A stretch of 64,000 bases of DNA from the NCBI RefSeq assembly GCF_900109355.1, contig NZ_FOBF01000025.1:62001-126000 (forward strand). The letters run 5' to 3'. The stretch is from Nonomuraea pusilla. Its GTDB lineage: Bacteria > Actinomycetota > Actinomycetes > Streptosporangiales > Streptosporangiaceae. The notes below the pieces were generated by a model. It did not search any database. It saw nothing but the letters and a program-made list of their open reading frames with translations, and was not told the DNA's origin. The position numbers and the translations under genes were made by a program. Below, piece by piece: positions 16,960-26,871 of this stretch (its first letter is position 1; every line of letters begins with the position of its first letter).

Positions 16960-18243
16960 CCGTCACCGCGACCTACACCATCCCCGGCATGCGGGTGCGC
17001 GACCACGTCGTGGACGTGCCGCTCGACTGGTCCGACCCGGACCGCGGCGCCATCCAGGTGTTCGCCAGGGAGATCGCCGACCCGGTGCGCGACCGCGAGG
17101 ACCTGCCCCGCCTGGTCTACCTGCAGGGCGGCCCCGGCGGGAAGGGGCCGCGGCCCCTCGGCAGGGACGGCTGGCTCGGCGTGGCGCTGCGCGACCACCG
17201 GGTGATCCTGGTGGACCAGCGCGGCACCGGCCGCAGCAGCCGGGTGGACGGCCGCAGGATGCGCGCGTTCGCCACCGACCGCGAGGCCGCCCGCTTCCTC
17301 GCCTGCTTCCGCGCCGACTCGATCGTCGCCGACCACGAGCACCTGCGGAAGACCGTCTTCGGCGGCGGGCGCTGGTCCACGCTCGGCCAGTCGTACGGCG
17401 GCTTCCTCACGCTCACGTACCTGTCCACCGCGCCCGAGGGCCTCAGCGCCTGCTACGTCGCCGGTGGCCTGCCCGGCCTCGACCCGTCGGCGGCCGAGGT
17501 CTACCGGCGCACGTACCCGAGGGTCGAGGCGAAGAACAGGGAGTTCTACCGGCGCTACCCGCACCAGGCCGACCACGTCGCCCGCATCGCCGACCGGCTG
17601 GCCGAGGGGGACGTGCTGCTGCCCGACGGCGACGTGCTCACGGTCAGACGGCTGCAGACCCTAGGCATCGACTTCGGCATGAAGCCCGGCTTCGAACGCA
17701 TGCACTGGCTGCTCGACGAGGCGTTCGCCGGCGACGGCGGGCTGTCGGCGACGTTCCTGCACCAGGTGCTCGCGCGCAGCTCGTACGCCGACAACCCGCT
17801 GTTCGCGGTCCTGCAGGAGAGCATCTACGGTCACGGCCGCGGCGCCTCCGCGTGGGCGGCGCAGGCCGAACGGGCCAGGCACCCGCAGTTCGCGGAGGGC
17901 GCGAGGCCCCTGCTGTTCACGGGCGAGATGATGTATCCCTGGATGTTCGAGGAGATCGCGGAGCTTCGCCCGTTCCGCGGCGCCGTCGAGCTGCTGGCCA
18001 CCCGCGAGGAGTGGCCGGGCCTGTACGACCTCGACCGGCTGGCGGCCAACGAGGTCCCGGTCGCGGCCGCCGTCTACCACGACGACATGTACGTGGACGC
18101 GGGGCTGCAGCTGGACACCGCGTCCCGCGTCGGCAACGTCCAGACCTGGGTCACCAACGAGTACGAGCACGACGGCATCGGCGACGACCGGGTCTTCACC
18201 CGGCTGACCGAGCTGGTTCGCGCCCGAGGAGGAGGAGTCATCG

Positions 18244-18251
<8 letters not shown>
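16956..18251 (+). CDS. Prolyl iminopeptidase-like alpha/beta hydrolase (S33 family)
   Basis: This 431-residue cytoplasmic serine peptidase has S33-family landmarks: oxyanion-hole region LVYLQGGPGGKGPRP, the VDQRGTGRSS segment, nucleophile elbow GQSYGG (Ser near residue 145) and a C-terminal catalytic His in EYEHDGIGDD. Prolyl iminopeptidases remove N-terminal proline, and some relatives accept hydroxyproline. Its ATG lies within the DppF-like stop region and its end overlaps the next peptidase by 8 nt, so import and proline-specific cleavage are made together. No signal peptide is present, consistent with acting on imported peptides. Confidence 0.9.
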
Positions 18252-19572
<1,321 letters not shown>

Positions 19573-19580
19573 GCCCGCCG

Positions 19581-19592
19581 CCCCGCGCGGGG
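19581..19592. terminator. Short GC palindrome between convergent genes
   Basis: CCCCGCGCGGGG lies exactly between the end of the Xaa-Pro peptidase gene and the stop of the convergent hydrolase. It may serve as a weak bidirectional terminator; no loop or T-tract is present. Confidence 0.3.
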
Positions 19593-20390
19593 TCAGGAGC
19601 GCATGCGGCCGGCCAGGAAGTCCAGCACCACCGGGCCGGCGTAGTCGCGGAACTCCTCGAAGTAGGCGTGCCGGGCGCCGGCGATGAGGATCATCTTGGC
19701 GTCCGGGATGCGCCCGGCGAGCAGCGGAGCGTTCGCGGGCGGCGTCATGAGGTCGTCGGTGCCGTGCAGCACCAGCGTGGGCGCGGCGATGCGGGGCAGC
19801 GCGTCCCACGCGTCGTGCTCGGCGCTGGCCAGCAGGTGGCGCCTGCGCGCGTACGCCGGCATGCCGGGGTCGCCCACCGTGCGGTGCGGGCCGGGGTGGG
19901 CGGCCAGCCAGGCCGGGGTGTACATGAGCTCCAGCAGCGCCCGCCCGGCGGCGGCCCGGTCGCTCTGGCCGAGCGCCCTGCGCACCTCCTGGCCGCGCTC
20001 GACGCCGTGCCGCCCGCCCGGCGAGGTGCAGCCGAGCACGAGGGAGCCGACCCGGTGCGGGTGGTCGGCCGCCAGCCACTGCGCGACCCGGCCGCCCATG
20101 GACGTGCCGTACACGTCGGCCCGCTCGACGCCGAGGTCGTCGAGGACGGCCACGACGTCCGCGGCGAAGCCCCGCGTGCTGTACGGCTCGTCGGGTTTGC
20201 CGCTCTCGCCGGTGCCGCGCCAGTCGAGCGTGACGGTGAGGTGGTCGCGCTCGAAGTCGGCCAGGACGCCGTCCCACCAGTGGTGGCTGTTGGCCTGCCC
20301 GGCGAGCAGCACGAGCGGGTGACCGCGGCCCCGCACCTGGTAGGACAGGGCGACGCCGTCGGGGGTGGTCGCTGTCGGCATGGCCCCCAT
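19593..20390 (-). CDS. Alpha/beta hydrolase
   Basis: A ~265-residue cytoplasmic hydrolase beginning MGAMPTATTPDGVALSYQVR. It shows LVLLAGQANSHHWW in the oxyanion-hole region, nucleophile elbow YGTSMGG (Ser near residue 97), Asp in LHGTDDLMTP and catalytic His in GARHAYFEEF. The opening and closing motifs resemble 3-oxoadipate enol-lactonase-like esterases, but the substrate is not certain. Starts at 20390 (after GAGGCAGG) or 20381 are both possible. It diverges from a LysR regulator with a 10-bp inverted repeat between them, so it is probably that regulator's target. Confidence 0.88.
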   Translation of the reverse strand: MGAMPTATTPDGVALSYQVRGRGHPLVLLAGQANSHHWWDGVLADFERDHLTVTLDWRGTGESGKPDEPYSTRGFAADVVAVLDDLGVERADVYGTSMGGRVAQWLAADHPHRVGSLVLGCTSPGGRHGVERGQEVRRALGQSDRAAAGRALLELMYTPAWLAAHPGPHRTVGDPGMPAYARRRHLLASAEHDAWDALPRIAAPTLVLHGTDDLMTPPANAPLLAGRIPDAKMILIAGARHAYFEEFRDYAGPVVLDFLAGRMRS

Positions 20391-20406
20391 CCTGCCTCGC
20401 CTCCGC

Positions 20407-20455
20407 TGATGCGCGAAATGCTGCTTTTGACGAAGCTGATGCCGATCGCGCATCA
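20407..20455. promoter_or_regulatory. Inverted-repeat operator between hydrolase and LysR genes
   Basis: TGATGCGCGA (20407-20416) and its perfect reverse complement TCGCGCATCA (20446-20455) face each other across 29 bp in the divergent promoter region, a layout usual for LysR activation and recognition half-sites. The element would lie inside the coding sequence if LysR began at the ATG 20409, so it favours the GTG at 20463. Confidence 0.6.
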
Positions 20456-20462
20456 TCCCAGG

Positions 20463-21341
20463 GTGGACGAGCAGACCCTGCGCTGGTTCCTGTCGCTGTG
20501 CGACACGGAGAACATGCGCGACACCGCCGCCGTCGAACGCGTCAACCAGTCCACGCTGTCACGCGCGCTCGCCCGGCTGGAGGCCGAGCTGGGCGTCGAG
20601 CTGTTCCACCGGCACGGGCGCCGCCTGGCCGTCAACCGGTTCGGCGAGCTGCTGCGCGGCCACGCCGAGCGGGCGCTCGCCGAGCTGGAGGCCGGCCGCC
20701 GCAGGATCGACGCGCTCGCCAGCCCCGACACCGGCCTCATCAGGCTCGGGTTCCTGCACTCCGTCGGCCGCTGGCTGGTGCCGGAGGTGCTGCGCGACCA
20801 CCGCGCCGTCACCCCCGGCATCCGCTTCGCCCTGCGCCAGGGTTTCGCCCGCGAGCTGTACGCGTGGCTGCACGCGGGCGACATCGACGCGGCCCTCGTC
20901 ACCCCGCCGCCGCCGGGCAGCGCCGCCGGCTGGCACCCGCTGCGCGAGCAGCAGCTGTGCATGGCCCTGCCCGCGGACCACCCGCTCGCCGAGGCCCCGG
21001 CGCTGGTGCTGGGCGACCTGCGCGACGAGCCGTTCATCGCCTTCGCCGCCACCACCGACCTGCGCCGGGCCGTCGATCGGCTGTGCGAGGAGGCCGGCTT
21101 CGCGCCGTCCATCGCGTTCGAGAGCGAGGAGATCGCCACCGTGCGCGGGCTCATCGGGGCGGGACTCGGGGTAGGCGTGCTGCCCCGTCCGCTCACCCCC
21201 GAGCACGACGACCCCGCCTACCGGCCGCTGTCGCCCGCCCGGCACCGGCCCATCGGGCTCGCCTGGAACGCCGCACCCCGGCCCACCCCCGCCACCGCCG
21301 GCTTCGTCGCCTACCTGACCCGGGAGGCGCAGACTCTTTGA
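20463..21341 (+). CDS. LysR-family transcriptional regulator
   Basis: About 292 residues from the GTG at 20463 (VDEQTLRWFLSLCDTENM). The N-terminal winged helix-turn-helix is clear (VERVNQSTLSRALARLEAELGVELF, about residues 23-47), followed by a substrate-binding domain with LRLGFLHSVGRWLVPEVL-like and GVLPRPLTP segments. LysR proteins activate a divergent gene on binding a small ligand. Here the partner is the alpha/beta hydrolase on the minus strand, with a 10-bp inverted repeat between them. The in-frame ATG at 20409 would add 18 residues before the HTH, which is atypical for the family. Confidence 0.9.
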   Translation: MDEQTLRWFLSLCDTENMRDTAAVERVNQSTLSRALARLEAELGVELFHRHGRRLAVNRFGELLRGHAERALAELEAGRRRIDALASPDTGLIRLGFLHSVGRWLVPEVLRDHRAVTPGIRFALRQGFARELYAWLHAGDIDAALVTPPPPGSAAGWHPLREQQLCMALPADHPLAEAPALVLGDLRDEPFIAFAATTDLRRAVDRLCEEAGFAPSIAFESEEIATVRGLIGAGLGVGVLPRPLTPEHDDPAYRPLSPARHRPIGLAWNAAPRPTPATAGFVAYLTREAQTL

Positions 21342-21364
21342 TCCACGTCGTGAAGGAGCCCGGC

Positions 21365-22126
21365 TCAGTGGACGGCGAAGCCGCCGTCCACGAACAGCAG
21401 GTGGCCCGTCACGAACGCGCAGGCGTCACTCGCCAGGAACACCGCCGCGCCCGCGAAGTCCTCAGGCAGGCCGTTGCGCCGCACCATGTGGCGGGCGGCG
21501 AGCTGCTCCACGCGCCCGGGGACGGCCTGCGCGGGCTCGGTGAGCGGCGTCAGCACGAACCCCGGGACGATCGTGTTCACGCACACGCCGGCGGCCGACC
21601 ACGCCTCGGCCTGTGAGCGGGTGAGCCCGGCGAGCGCGGCCTTGGCGGCGCCGTACACGCCGCTGTCGCCGAAGGCGCTGACGGTCTGCTGCGAGCCGAC
21701 GTTGATGACGCGGCCCCAGCCGCGCGCCGCCATGCGCGGCCCGAAGTGCTGCCCCAGCAGGTACGGCGCGGTGAGGTTGACCGCGACGGTCACGTCGTAG
21801 TCGTCCTCGGTGAGCTCCGCCATGGGCTTGCGGATGTTGTTGGCGGCGTCGTTGACCAGGATGTCGATCTCGCCGGCCTGCTCGCACACGCGCCTGACCG
21901 CCGCGCGGTCGCCCAGGTCGGCACTGATGCTCGACGCGGTCACGCCGTGGCCGTTCAGCCGCCGCACCGCCGCGTCCAGCTCGGCCTGCCTGCGCGCGAC
22001 GAGCACCACCTCGGCCCCGGCGCGGCCGATCGCCTCGGCCATGGCGTAACCGATGCCGGAGCTGCCGCCCGTCACCAGGGCTCGGCGGCCGCGCAGGGAG
22101 AAGAGGTCTCGCAAATAGTCGGACAT
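21365..22126 (-). CDS. Short-chain dehydrogenase/reductase (gluconate 5-dehydrogenase-like)
   Basis: A 253-residue SDR with glycine motif TGGSSGIGYA (near residue 19), catalytic Ser in INVGSQQTVSAFG, and Tyr/Lys in GVYGAAKAAL. The usual NNAG motif is altered to NDAANN. The C-terminal PGFVLTPLTE and VTGHLLFVDGGFAVH are normal for sugar-acid or polyol dehydrogenases such as gluconate 5-dehydrogenase and 2-deoxygluconate 3-dehydrogenase. It stands alone, convergent with LysR 23 bp away. The substrate assignment rests on overall resemblance only. Confidence 0.9.
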   Translation of the reverse strand: MSDYLRDLFSLRGRRALVTGGSSGIGYAMAEAIGRAGAEVVLVARRQAELDAAVRRLNGHGVTASSISADLGDRAAVRRVCEQAGEIDILVNDAANNIRKPMAELTEDDYDVTVAVNLTAPYLLGQHFGPRMAARGWGRVINVGSQQTVSAFGDSGVYGAAKAALAGLTRSQAEAWSAAGVCVNTIVPGFVLTPLTEPAQAVPGRVEQLAARHMVRRNGLPEDFAGAAVFLASDACAFVTGHLLFVDGGFAVH

Positions 22127-22199
22127 GGTCGGTCAAGGTAGCAGCCGGGCGCCGGGGTGGCCGACTTCGGGGAGGGGAAAGTCCCGCCCGAATTGGTCT

Positions 22200-22247
22200 G
22201 GATATTTCATGTCATCGCCTTTTGATGGCGCCGGAAGGCGAATATCC
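22200..22247 (+). promoter_or_regulatory. Potential structured leader or operator upstream of the phytase-like gene
   Basis: GGATATT (22200-22206) pairs with AATATCC (22241-22247), and inside it CGCCTT (22216-22221) pairs with AAGGCG (22235-22240), giving 13 paired bases with a one-sided 9-nt bulge. It ends 88 nt before the start codon. It could be an RNA structure or a composite binding site. Confidence 0.35.
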
Positions 22248-22335
22248 GCACCCCTCGCTACGTGGACTTTCACGGTGATCATGCGGTCTCATGTTCCCCG
22301 TCAGTTTCAGCCGGCAGGCACATGGGGGATTTCAA

Positions 22336-23475
22336 ATGGCCGGTACGTGGAAAACAGTGGGAATCGGCGTCGCGTGCGCGCTGGTGGTGAGCGGCGCCCC
22401 GCCGGCGACCGCCGCCCCGGCCGAAACCGTCCGCATCACCCGCTTCCTCGGGGAGCAGCGCATCCCGTACAAGGCCGAGGCCGGCGGCACCGTCGTCGGC
22501 GGGCTGTCCGGCATCGACCGCGACCCGCGCACCGGCACCTGGTACTTCATCTCCGACGACCGCAACCGCTACAACCCCGCCCGCGTCTACACGGGACGGC
22601 TCCGCATCGACCCCGCCACCGGCGCGTTCAGCGGCGTGGACGTCACCGGCGTCATCACGCTGCGCAGGCCCGACGGCACCCCGTACCCCGGGTTCGGCAA
22701 ACCCGGCGCGGCCGACCCCGAGTCGATCAGGGTGGACCGGTGGGGCCGCGGCCTGCTGTGGGGCGACGAGGGCGACCGGCCCGACGCCGACCACGCCGGC
22801 ATCCCGCTCACGCCGGCCGCCGTGCGAAGCGTGGACCTGCGCGGACGCCACCTCGGCGCGCTCCCGCTGCCCCGCAACCTGCGGCTGACCACCGGCGAGA
22901 CCGGCCCGAGGCGCAACGCCGGGTTCGAGGGCCTCGCCGTCACCGCCCGCGTCATCACCGCCGTCACCGAGGGTCCCCGCTACGAGGACGGCGCCCCGCC
23001 CACCCCCGGGCGCGGCGCGCCCGCCCGCGTCACCGTGTGGGGCCGCGACGGCAAGGTACGCGGCCAGTACGCCTACCCGATCGACCCGCTGCCCGCCGCG
23101 CCCGTCCCGCCGACCGGCCGCTCCGACAGCGGCGTCTCCGAGATCCTCGCCGTCGACGACGACCGGTACCTGGCGCTGGAGCGCTCCTGGATCGAGGGCG
23201 TCGGCTACCGGTCCAAGCTGTACGCGTTCGACCTGCGCGGAGCCTCGAACGTCCTCGGCCGGGACAGCCTGGCCACCGGCGCTCCGTACCGGCCGGTCAC
23301 CAAGCGGCTCGTCCACGACCTGGGGTCGTTCCGCCCGCCCGCGCAGAACCTGGAGAGCCTGGCCTGGGGGCCGCGGCTGGCGTCCGGCGAGTGCACCCTC
23401 GTCATGGGCTCCGACGACAACTTCGACGAGCGGGAGATGACCCAGTTCCTCGTCTTCGCCGCCCGCGGCTGCTGA
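22336..23475 (+). CDS. Secreted esterase-like phytase-domain protein
   Basis: A 379-residue protein with a signal peptide (MAGTWKTVGIGVACALVVSG...ATAAPAE). The mature chain reads VVGGLSGIDRDPRTGTWYFI SDDR, then FEGLAVTA and YLALERSWIEGVGYRSKLY, the landmarks of the esterase-like-activity-of-phytase family (PF13449-type beta-propeller). Such proteins are exported and their true substrates are unclear; both phytase and phosphodiesterase-like activities have been proposed. A GGGGGAT ribosome site precedes ATG 22336. A long perfect hairpin follows the stop. It is unlinked to an obvious operon. Confidence 0.85.
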   Translation: MAGTWKTVGIGVACALVVSGAPPATAAPAETVRITRFLGEQRIPYKAEAGGTVVGGLSGIDRDPRTGTWYFISDDRNRYNPARVYTGRLRIDPATGAFSGVDVTGVITLRRPDGTPYPGFGKPGAADPESIRVDRWGRGLLWGDEGDRPDADHAGIPLTPAAVRSVDLRGRHLGALPLPRNLRLTTGETGPRRNAGFEGLAVTARVITAVTEGPRYEDGAPPTPGRGAPARVTVWGRDGKVRGQYAYPIDPLPAAPVPPTGRSDSGVSEILAVDDDRYLALERSWIEGVGYRSKLYAFDLRGASNVLGRDSLATGAPYRPVTKRLVHDLGSFRPPAQNLESLAWGPRLASGECTLVMGSDDNFDEREMTQFLVFAARGC

Positions 23476-23488
23476 CCGGCGGGCGCAC

Positions 23489-23524
23489 GACCGCCCGGAC
23501 GCCGCGCACGGCGTCCGGGCGGTC
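23489..23524. terminator. Strong bidirectional hairpin terminator
   Basis: A perfect 15-bp stem (GACCGCCCGGACGCC paired with its complement) with a 6-nt loop lies between two convergent genes, 14 nt after the phytase-like stop and 29 nt from the stop of the minus-strand gene. Confidence 0.85.
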
Positions 23525-23532
23525 GAGGCGCC

Positions 23533-23562
23533 TCGGCCTATTTCTGGTCGGCCTATTTCTGG
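23533..23562. repeat. 15-bp tandem duplication across a stop codon
   Basis: TCGGCCTATTTCTGG occurs twice head to tail (23533-23547, 23548-23562). On the minus strand each copy reads CCAGAAATAGGCCGA, so the last codons Gln-Lys-stop of the secreted protein gene are repeated just after it. Confidence 0.9.
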
Positions 23563-24131
23563 GACAGCTTGAGCCCGCGGAACTTCGGGTGCTTGGTCTC
23601 CCAGTACCGCCAGCCCTCGATCCTGGAGGGGATGTTCGCGATGCCGGACGCCACCTGCACCTGCCGGCAGGTGCCGAGCACCGACCACGCCGACCAGCCG
23701 ACGCGGTAGCCGAACACCCGGTACCACATGTTGCCGTACTTGCCCTTGCTGATGTCGCGCTTGTACTCGTGGCCGACGAAGACCTTGTGACGCTCCTCCA
23801 GGTGCGGCAGCCCGAGCTTGCGCAGATGGCGTACGACGTCGTGGACGGTGACGTTGATCTGCCGCTCCTTCTCCGTCTCCAGGTACGCGAGCACCTCGTG
23901 CTCCCTGGTCACCGTCGCCGTCATCGAGCCGCCGGGGCCGTCGGTGAAACGGGTGCGGGGCAGGAAGAAGTTGCGCGGCGACAGGTGGCCGTGCTTGAAG
24001 AAGATGCGCGGCCGGCAGAAACGGTCCTGCCGCACGGCGGCGCCCGCCGCAGGGGCCAGCGCGGCGACCAGAACCGTCGAAAGGGAACCACTGATGACTA
24101 TTCTCGTCATTCTGTGAATGTCCGCGAACAT
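23553..24131 (-). CDS. Secreted protein of unknown function
   Basis: A 192-residue protein with an N-terminal signal peptide (RIVISGSLSTVLVAALAPAAGAA). The mature part is basic and aromatic-rich, with RFCRPRIFFKHGHLSPRNFF, a central segment around YLETEKERQINVTVHDVV and a C-terminal WSAWSVLGTCRQVQVASG. Two cysteines (in RFCRP and GTCRQ) could form a disulfide. I do not recognise a domain. ATG 24131 has a good AAGGAA site 6-7 nt upstream; an internal ATG at 24110 also fits a signal peptide. It is convergent with the phytase-like gene. A 15-bp duplication covers its stop codon. Confidence 0.75.
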   Translation of the reverse strand: MFADIHRMTRIVISGSLSTVLVAALAPAAGAAVRQDRFCRPRIFFKHGHLSPRNFFLPRTRFTDGPGGSMTATVTREHEVLAYLETEKERQINVTVHDVVRHLRKLGLPHLEERHKVFVGHEYKRDISKGKYGNMWYRVFGYRVGWSAWSVLGTCRQVQVASGIANIPSRIEGWRYWETKHPKFRGLKLSQK

Positions 24132-24412
24132 GTGCCGTTCCTTCCGATGGACTGCTCGGCGAGCACGATGATGGAGAAGACCAGCACGATGTTGGCAGGC
24201 GCGACGAATTCCTTCACATCATCACACGCCACGTGAATTCCCCGTGCCGGAAAAGAATTCGTGAAGAACACGCGACGGCATGACTTTCCGGGCGGCACCG
24301 CAGACCATCTCCGTACATACCGAGACATCCACCGGGCGCGCTCCGCTCAGGACGGACGTGATGCAGGGCGGACGGCCGCGAGCCAGGGGGACGGGGCGGT
24401 GTGGTCGGCGGG
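24132..24412. other. AT-richer intergenic region upstream of the secreted protein gene
   Basis: This stretch has clearly lower GC than its surroundings, as expected for a promoter region of the minus-strand secreted protein gene. I see no confident gene, RNA or consensus promoter hexamers. A minus-strand frame with a hydrophobic run (IVLVFSIIVLAEQ) is present but unconvincing. Confidence 0.4.
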
Positions 24413-24460
24413 GGCCGATCAGGGTGGGGGCGGATCAGGGCGGGGGCGGATCAGGGTGGG
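24413..24460. repeat. Three 16-bp tandem repeats over the response-regulator stop codon
   Basis: Units 24413-24428, 24429-24444 and 24445-24460 follow GGCSGATCAGGGYGGG, with at most two differences between copies. The TCA in the third unit is the TGA stop of the minus-strand response regulator; the other two units add further TGA triplets in shifted frames downstream. Confidence 0.9.
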
Positions 24461-25134
24461 CCCGCCACGCCGTGCTCCCAGGCCCAGACCGCGACCTCGA
24501 CGCGGTTGCGCAGCCCGAGCTTGGCCTGCACCGCCGCCACATGCCCCTTCACCGTGCTCAACGAGATGAACAGCTCGGCCGCGACCTCCTGGTTGGTCAG
24601 CCCCCGGGCGACGGCCCTGACCACCTCGGTCTCCCGGGCGGACAGCCGCGAGGCGTCCGGCGCCCCGCCCGGCGCCCCGCCCGCCGTGTCAGGTGCGGTG
24701 GACGTCAGGTGGCGCAGCAGCCGGGGCGTCAGCGACGGCGAGATCAACGCCTGCCCGGCGTGCGCCGCCCGCACGGCCTCGGCCAGCAGCAGCGGGCCCG
24801 CGTCCTTCAGCACGAAGCCGGCCGCGCCCCCGCGCAGCGCGCCGTGGACGTACTCGTCGTCGTCGAACGTCGTGACGACGACCACCCGAAGCGGGTCACG
24901 CACGCCGGGGCCCGCCAGGGCGCGGGTGACGGCGATGCCGTCCATGCCGGGCATCTGGACGTCCACCAGGCACACGTCGGGGCGGGTCGCGCGGGCGAGC
25001 GCGACGGCCTCCTCCCCGTCGGCTGCCTCTGCGACCACCGTGATGCCCGGCTGGTCCTCCAGGATCACCCGCAAACCCTCGCGCACCATCGCCTGATCGT
25101 CAGCGAGCAGCACCCGAATCACCCCCTCACCCAC
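24451..25134 (-). CDS. NarL/LuxR-type response regulator
   Basis: A 227-residue regulator. The receiver domain has RVLLADDQAMVREGL, phosphoacceptor Asp58 in CLVDVQMPGMDG, and VVTTFDDDEYVHG...FVLKDAG. The LuxR helix-turn-helix is LSARETEVVRAVARGLTNQE...LSTVKGHVAAVQAKLGLRNR. Its start overlaps the end of the sensor kinase gene, its cognate partner. The linker between domains is Gly/Ala/Pro-rich (TAGGAPGGAPDAS). The stop codon falls within a 16-bp tandem repeat array. Targets are unknown; the neighbouring DUF418 membrane gene is the only divergent candidate. Confidence 0.93.
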   Translation of the reverse strand: MGEGVIRVLLADDQAMVREGLRVILEDQPGITVVAEAADGEEAVALARATRPDVCLVDVQMPGMDGIAVTRALAGPGVRDPLRVVVVTTFDDDEYVHGALRGGAAGFVLKDAGPLLLAEAVRAAHAGQALISPSLTPRLLRHLTSTAPDTAGGAPGGAPDASRLSARETEVVRAVARGLTNQEVAAELFISLSTVKGHVAAVQAKLGLRNRVEVAVWAWEHGVAGPP

Positions 25135-26716
25135 CCCTCCTCACAGCCGACCGGGAGGCGGGGCCGTTCCTGTCCGGGCACAGGGAAGCAGGGGCGTCCG
25201 ACCCGCCGGTGGCCGGGAGGCGGGACGGCTGCCGGCCCAGGGACGGGAGCGGCACGACCGCCGCCACCGCCCACCCGCCGTCTTCGCGGGGCCCGGCGCG
25301 CAGCGTCCCGCCCAGCCCGTCCAGCCGCTCCCGCATCCCCACCAGCCCGAACCCGCCGCCCAGCCGCCCCGGCACCGCACCACCCCCAGCACCGACCCGG
25401 CCCAGCACACCGTCGTCCCCGCCGCTCGCCACCCAGCCGTCCCCGTCTTGCCCGCCGCTCGGCACGCCGCCGTCTCGATCGCCGACCCGGCTCGGCACGC
25501 CGCCGTCCTCGCGGTCCGCACGGCCTGGCACGTCGTCATCCCCAGCGGGTGGCGCGGGGCGGTGCGGTGGCGGCGGGGCGTCGTCGGCGATCTCGACGAG
25601 CAGGCGATCGTCGAGATCGCCGCCCTTCTGCCCGAGCTCGTGGCCGGCGGACCGGGTGACGGTCACCGTCACCGAGCGGGCGCCCCGTGCGTGGCGGGCG
25701 ATGTTGGTCAGCGACTCCTGGACGATCCGATGAACGACGGCCGCCACCTCCGGGGGCCACGACCGCTCGTCCTCCTCGCCCAGCTCCAGGCGCACCTCGA
25801 GCGCGTGCCCGGCGGCGAAGCGCCGCGTCAGGCAGGCGAGGGGCTCCGTCGCGGCGAGCGCGTCCCAGCCCGAGCCGCCGCCCGTACGGCTCCCGGCCTC
25901 CCGCCGAGGGCTCCCCGTGATGCGGGTCCCGGCCCGTACGGTGGTGTCACCGCCCGCCTCGCGCAGCAGTTCGACGAGGCGGCGGGTCGCGGCCAGCGCC
26001 CCCGAGCCCGCGGTCTCGATGCCGGTCAGGGAGCGGCCGAGCCGGTCCGGGTCCTTGCGGGCCAGAACCTGGGCGGCCTGCGCCTGGAGCACGATGCCGG
26101 TGACGTGGTGGGCGACGACGTCGTGCAGTTCCCTGGACAGGCGTAGCCGTTCGTCGCGGCGTACCCTCTCGGCGGCGGCACGGCGGCGCGCGGCCAGCAG
26201 CCGTGCCCACAGCCCGGCGGTGACGGACGCCAGCCACGCCGCGCCGTTCAGCAGCGCCACGCCGGACGGTGAGGACACGGCGTGGAGGGTGAGCAGCACG
26301 CCCGCCGCCACCGTCAGTGTCCCGGCGGCGACGGCGCAGGCAGCCGGGGCGGGCAGCGTCCTGACGGCCGAGGCGGTGAGCAGGGCCAGTCCGAGCATGA
26401 CGCCGGGCCCAGGCTCGGCGGGCAGCCCGGCGACGAGGGACAGCGCGACCGCCGCCGCGCCGACGACGATCGCGGCGGTCGCCGCGAGGGCCGGGTGACG
26501 CCTGCGCGCGAGCGCCAGCCCGCAGACCGCCGCGCCCGCCAGCGACCCGGGCACCCAGAAGGCTCCGCCCCAGCTCTGGCCCACCCGGTACGCCTGGAAC
26601 GTCACGGTCCCGGTGGCGAGGGCCGCGAACGCCGTCGTGAGGTGACGGCCGGGGACGGCAGGGGCCGCGGCGCCGGCCAGGGCGCGAACCCGCGCGGCGA
26701 AACCCCGGAGATGCAC
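25127..26716 (-). CDS. Sensor histidine kinase with repetitive insertion in the ATP lid
   Basis: About 529 residues from a GTG at 26716. Roughly six hydrophobic segments (residues 25-170) precede the phosphotransfer helix with His198 in LSRELHDVVAHH and a HATPase domain with N-box HRIVQESLTNIARHA. Between the D-box (EIADDA) and the glycine box (GFGLVGMRERLDGLGG) lies a ~65-residue insertion (about residues 388-451) rich in Asp, Gly, Pro and Val with repeated DGGVPS-like units, where kinases normally have a short ATP lid. The gene overlaps its response regulator. The frame stays open far upstream, but residues there are low-complexity and I exclude them. Confidence 0.88.
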   Translation of the reverse strand: MHLRGFAARVRALAGAAAPAVPGRHLTTAFAALATGTVTFQAYRVGQSWGGAFWVPGSLAGAAVCGLALARRRHPALAATAAIVVGAAAVALSLVAGLPAEPGPGVMLGLALLTASAVRTLPAPAACAVAAGTLTVAAGVLLTLHAVSSPSGVALLNGAAWLASVTAGLWARLLAARRRAAAERVRRDERLRLSRELHDVVAHHVTGIVLQAQAAQVLARKDPDRLGRSLTGIETAGSGALAATRRLVELLREAGGDTTVRAGTRITGSPRREAGSRTGGGSGWDALAATEPLACLTRRFAAGHALEVRLELGEEDERSWPPEVAAVVHRIVQESLTNIARHARGARSVTVTVTRSAGHELGQKGGDLDDRLLVEIADDAPPPPHRPAPPAGDDDVPGRADREDGGVPSRVGDRDGGVPSGGQDGDGWVASGGDDGVLGRVGAGGGAVPGRLGGGFGLVGMRERLDGLGGTLRAGPREDGGWAVAAVVPLPSLGRQPSRLPATGGSDAPASLCPDRNGPASRSAVRRGG

Positions 26717-26871
26717 GCCGTCCAGGTTAGAAGCCCCGCCCGCGTCCGCTGAACCGGCCGAAAGTACGGTCTTCGCCCCCCGAGCCCCGTCCAGCCCGCG
26801 CAGGAGGGAGAACGGCCATGGCGCCTCCGGAGGAAGCGGCCGTAGGAGGGCGGCCGGGCGCTCGGCGGGGA

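Noticed and set aside
24107..24235. Possible ~41-residue small membrane protein (IVLVFSIIVLAEQ core) overlapping the secreted protein start
   Set aside because: Third-position GC falls off toward its end, and it contains the strong AAGGAA site and start of the downstream gene. No convincing start of its own was found.
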